A DNA stretch of 64,000 bases, taken from positions 62,001 to 126,000 of the forward strand of contig NZ_ALAP01000032.1 of NCBI RefSeq assembly GCF_000280905.1, in the 5' to 3' direction. Below are positions 61,984 to 64,000 of the stretch, piece after piece. A program made the translations under genes and the position numbers. This stretch comes from Streptomyces sp. AA1529 (GTDB lineage: Bacteria; Actinomycetota; Actinomycetes; Streptomycetales; Streptomycetaceae). How positions within the stretch are numbered: the stretch's first letter is position 1; each line of letters starts with the position of its first letter. Under the pieces are notes generated by a model. The model worked only from the letters and a program-made list of their open reading frames with translations. It ran no database searches and had not been told where the DNA came from.

Positions 61984-63647
61984 CCAAGCCGGTCGTGCGG
62001 GACCCGTGCAACTTTCGACCGTCCCTCCGTAAGCTGGGGACGTGCCCAGGATTCGAGCGGCCTCCGTGGCCGAGCACCGGACGATGCAGCGCGCGGCCCT
62101 GCTGGACGCCGCCAGGTCACTGCTGTCCGAGGGCGGTACGGAAGCCCTGACCTTCCCCGCCCTCGCGCAGCGCACCGGCTTGGCTCGCTCCTCCGTCTAC
62201 GAGTACTTCCGCTCCCGCGCCGCGGTCGTCGAAGAGCTGTGCGCTGCCGACTTCCCGGTGTGGGCAGCCGAGGTCGAGTCGGCCATGCGAGCCGCACCGA
62301 CGCCCGAAGGCAAGGTCGAGGCATACGTCCGCAGGCAGTTGGCCCTGGTGGGGGACCGCCGCCACCGCGCCGTCGTCGCGATCTCCGCGGGCGAACTGGA
62401 CGCGGGGGCGCGCGAGCGGATCCGCGCCGCACACGGCGGGCTGATCTCGATGGTCGTCGAGGCGCTCGGCGAGCTGGGCCACGCCCAGCCCCGCCTCGTC
62501 GCCGTGCTGCTGCAGGGCGTCGTGGACGCGGGGGTGCGCCGTGTCGAACTCGGGGCGGCCGAGGATCCGGAGCAGATCGCCGAGGCCGCCGTCGCCATGG
62601 CGCTGAACGGCGTCCGGGGCTGACGGCGGACAGGCCCTCGGGGGCGGCCGGACGCTCCACTCTCCGGCGGGCCGATCGGCCGCCACCGCCCGCGGGGCGC
62701 GGCGCGGCCCGGGGGCTGCCGTTCACCCGCCGGTGCGCCCACAGCGCGCCCAGTGCGAGAGCCGAGGCGCCGAGTCCTGCCGCCGGGCCGTCTCCGCCGG
62801 CCGCGGCAGCCTGCGGCACCCGGTCCGCTCCGCTGTCCGCCGGTTCGCGCCGCTGCGGTGTGCTGTCCTCACCCGGTACCGGCACCCCGCGGACCGGCAG
62901 CAGCCGGGAGGGTCCGCCCAGGAGCGCGGAGGGCAGCAGGGAGAGCGGGTCCAGGTAGCGCTTGCCCCGCAGCAGTCCCCAGTGCAGGCAGGTGGGCGGA
63001 CAGTGCGTGCCGCGCAGGAGCGTGCCGACGCGCTGGCCTGCCCGCACCCGCTCGCCCTTGCGCACGGAGGGCCGCACCGGCTGGTACGTCGTCCGCAGCG
63101 GGGGCTGTCCCGAGCCGCTGAGCCGGATGGACACCACCCACCGCCCCGCGACCCGGCCGGCGAACGACACCCGGCCCGCCGCGACCGCGCGCACCGGCCG
63201 CCCGGCGCCGGAGGCGAGGTCGACCCCGCGGTGGCCCGCCGCCCACGGTTCCGGCGGTGGATCCCAGCCGCGCAGCACCCGCGGCCGCCGGGCACCGCTT
63301 CTTCCCCGGACCGGCCAGACCCGCCCGGCCACCGGGAGATCCGTTTCCCGAACCGGGGGATCGCGGTCACCGGACGCGTGGCTCGGCCCGCTCCCCTCTC
63401 CTGCGGGCTCCCGGGGGTCCTCGGCCGCGGACTGTTCCAGCGGATGGGCTGCGGCGGATGCGGGCGCCGTGCCCACCTGGGGAAGGGGGCTCAGCCAGAC
63501 CAGCAGTCCCAGCAGCACGACGACTCGCTCCGCCGCACACGTGGCGGAGCGAGCCGCTCTCCGCTGCCGCGGAGCGCGGGAACGGGAAGGCCGGGAGGCC
63601 GGGAGAGCGCGGCGCGAGCCGGCGCCCGGGGAGGGGTGCTGTTCCAT
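61860..63647 (-). CDS. M23 (LytM-like) peptidase whose frame runs on antisense to tetR
   Basis: The body is a secreted cell-wall endopeptidase: an Arg-rich start and signal anchor ([14 protein letters not shown] at about 43-56), a disordered linker, and a peptidase domain (about 115-250) with [17 protein letters not shown] (HxxxD) and [20 protein letters not shown] (the HxH-type pair in a modified HWG form). Related proteins end at about 250-330 aa. Here no stop occurs before 61860, so the frame extends to 595 aa across all of tetR and into whiG, with an Arg/Pro-rich sequence of noncoding appearance after about residue 330. A lost stop or single-base indel near 62650-62720 is suspected. Confidence 0.6.
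   Translation of the reverse strand: MEQHPSPGAGSRRALPASRPSRSRAPRQRRAARSATCAAERVVVLLGLLVWLSPLPQVGTAPASAAAHPLEQSAAEDPREPAGEGSGPSHASGDRDPPVRETDLPVAGRVWPVRGRSGARRPRVLRGWDPPPEPWAAGHRGVDLASGAGRPVRAVAAGRVSFAGRVAGRWVVSIRLSGSGQPPLRTTYQPVRPSVRKGERVRAGQRVGTLLRGTHCPPTCLHWGLLRGKRYLDPLSLLPSALLGGPSRLLPVRGVPVPGEDSTPQRREPADSGADRVPQAAAAGGDGPAAGLGASALALGALWAHRRVNGSPRAAPRPAGGGGRSARRRVERPAAPEGLSAVSPGRRSAPWRRRPRRSAPDPRPPRVRHGAPPRPRRPAAARRRGGAGRGPARRAPRRPSRSARRVRRGSARAPPRPVRPRRSRRRRGGGGPPPGPTACGRMPRPCLRASVRLAWPTRPRLPTPGSRQRTALRRPRRGSGSTRRRRSEPSRCAARGRGRSGLPYRPRTAVTWRRPAGPRAASSGARPRRPLESWARPQLTEGRSKVARVPHDRLGQRPASASLARSCRTDLVWIWLTLLSVTPSTWPISARVRPS
62042..62623 (+). CDS. TetR-family transcriptional regulator
   Basis: A 193-aa repressor. 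The HTH (about 15-62) is [19 protein letters not shown] then [20 protein letters not shown]; the helical ligand domain follows ([20 protein letters not shown]). GTG start, with TAAGCT six bases upstream, suggesting a leaderless transcript. It lies between whiG and a convergent M23 peptidase; regulator of unknown target. The open frame opposite it is the run-on of the peptidase gene. Confidence 0.88.
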   Translation: MPRIRAASVAEHRTMQRAALLDAARSLLSEGGTEALTFPALAQRTGLARSSVYEYFRSRAAVVEELCAADFPVWAAEVESAMRAAPTPEGKVEAYVRRQLALVGDRRHRAVVAISAGELDAGARERIRAAHGGLISMVVEALGELGHAQPRLVAVLLQGVVDAGVRRVELGAAEDPEQIAEAAVAMALNGVRG

Positions 63648-64000
63648 GGGAGAACGGTGGCCCGGTTCGCCGTCGCGCGGGGATCATGGTCCGGAGTTGT
63701 GGACAACCGGCCGGCTGCGGACAGCTCCGTCACCCGGACGAGGGGATCCGGGCCGCACAGGAAACGGGGGGGACCCGGGCGGCACGGGAGCGGCCGCGAA
63801 GCCGTTCCACGCTCGTCACCGTGCCAGGGAGCTGGTCCGGACGGCATTCTGGCACCCGCACGGACTCCGCGCCCCGCACCCTCGCGGAGCTCCGGTGCCG
63901 GGAGCCCGCGGTGCGGCTCCCGGCTCCCGGCACCCGGCGGGCGCGGTGCCCCTCCGCGGTCCCGTACACTGCTGGTGCGGCCCGGGTGACCGGGCTGACT
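63648..64000. other. Region upstream of the expected rpsB
   Basis: The last 350 bases contain no gene I can support. In the usual Streptomyces order rpsB-tsf follow on the + strand. TACACT at 63965-63970 is a candidate -10 of its promoter. The rest is GC-rich with short inverted repeats. Confidence 0.4.
63697..63706. promoter_or_regulatory. DnaA-box-like TTGTGGACAA
   Basis: The palindrome-like TTGTGGACAA contains TGTGGACAA, the complement of the Streptomyces DnaA box TTGTCCACA. It is single and stands just upstream of the M23 gene; no origin function is implied. Confidence 0.35.

Overview
The window is chromosomal DNA of a Streptomyces or very close relative. Several things say so: high G+C with strong third-position bias, many GTG starts, leaderless-type promoters, and developmental or family-typical genes (whiG, nsdA, hupS with a Lys/Ala tail, glcP, four tandem signal peptidases, an NdgR-type IclR regulator beside leuCD). 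The gene order matches, as I remember it, the conserved core of Streptomyces chromosomes from gltX to just upstream of rpsB. This is core chromosome with one mobile insertion, not a biosynthetic cluster or prophage.

Layout. 1-1114: the end of gltX, then tRNA-Gln and two identical tRNA-Glu genes. 1155-2423: a divergent MerR regulator and DUF4188 pair sharing a palindromic operator. 2490-5427: ndgR divergent from leuCD. 5836-14797: a small conserved ORF, hupS, cofC with a small partner, plsC-gpsA, ddl, a DUF3515 lipoprotein, a stand-alone Lrp ligand-binding domain, thiL and thiD. 15020-24865: rpmB, a DAK2 (FakA-like) protein, recG, rsmD, coaD, a DivIVA-like coiled coil with a Gln/Tyr-rich tail, DUF177-rpmF-rnc, mutM. 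24678-31262: a small unknown gene, a secreted CAP-domain protein, acylphosphatase, a 68-aa coiled coil, and smc, which is split by a frameshift in its hinge. 31501-37338: glcP, an oxidoreductase remnant, ftsY, a degenerate primase-polymerase and nsdA. 37453-42006: a GlnR-type box and amtB-glnK-glnD. 42131-48246: ffh, GNAT, a SprT-like gene, rpsP-KH-rimM-trmD, rplS. 48291-52611: sipW-X-Y-Z type I signal peptidases and DUF2469.

52855-57901: yraN is cut in two by a mobile element of about 4.5 kb. The element carries a tyrosine recombinase, a small HTH protein, a 762-aa protein with nine predicted zinc ribbons joined to a degenerate recombinase-like C-terminus, and a small GIY-YIG-like protein. 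The first three are coupled by ATGA/GTGA overlaps. I consider this the most novel system in the window. 57901-64000: comM, dprA, whiG, a TetR regulator and an M23 peptidase whose reading frame runs without a stop back through the TetR gene, then the region just upstream of what should be rpsB.

How genes work together: amtB-glnK-glnD form the ammonium sensing and uptake operon. ffh and ftsY (SRP pathway) and four signal peptidases serve secretion. rpsP-KH-rimM-trmD-rplS, rpmB, rpmF and rsmD serve the ribosome. comM-dprA serve DNA uptake and processing. whiG and nsdA control sporulation and antibiotic timing. Three open-reading-frame anomalies (smc, M23, the gene opposite mutM) could be real decay or single-base sequence errors.
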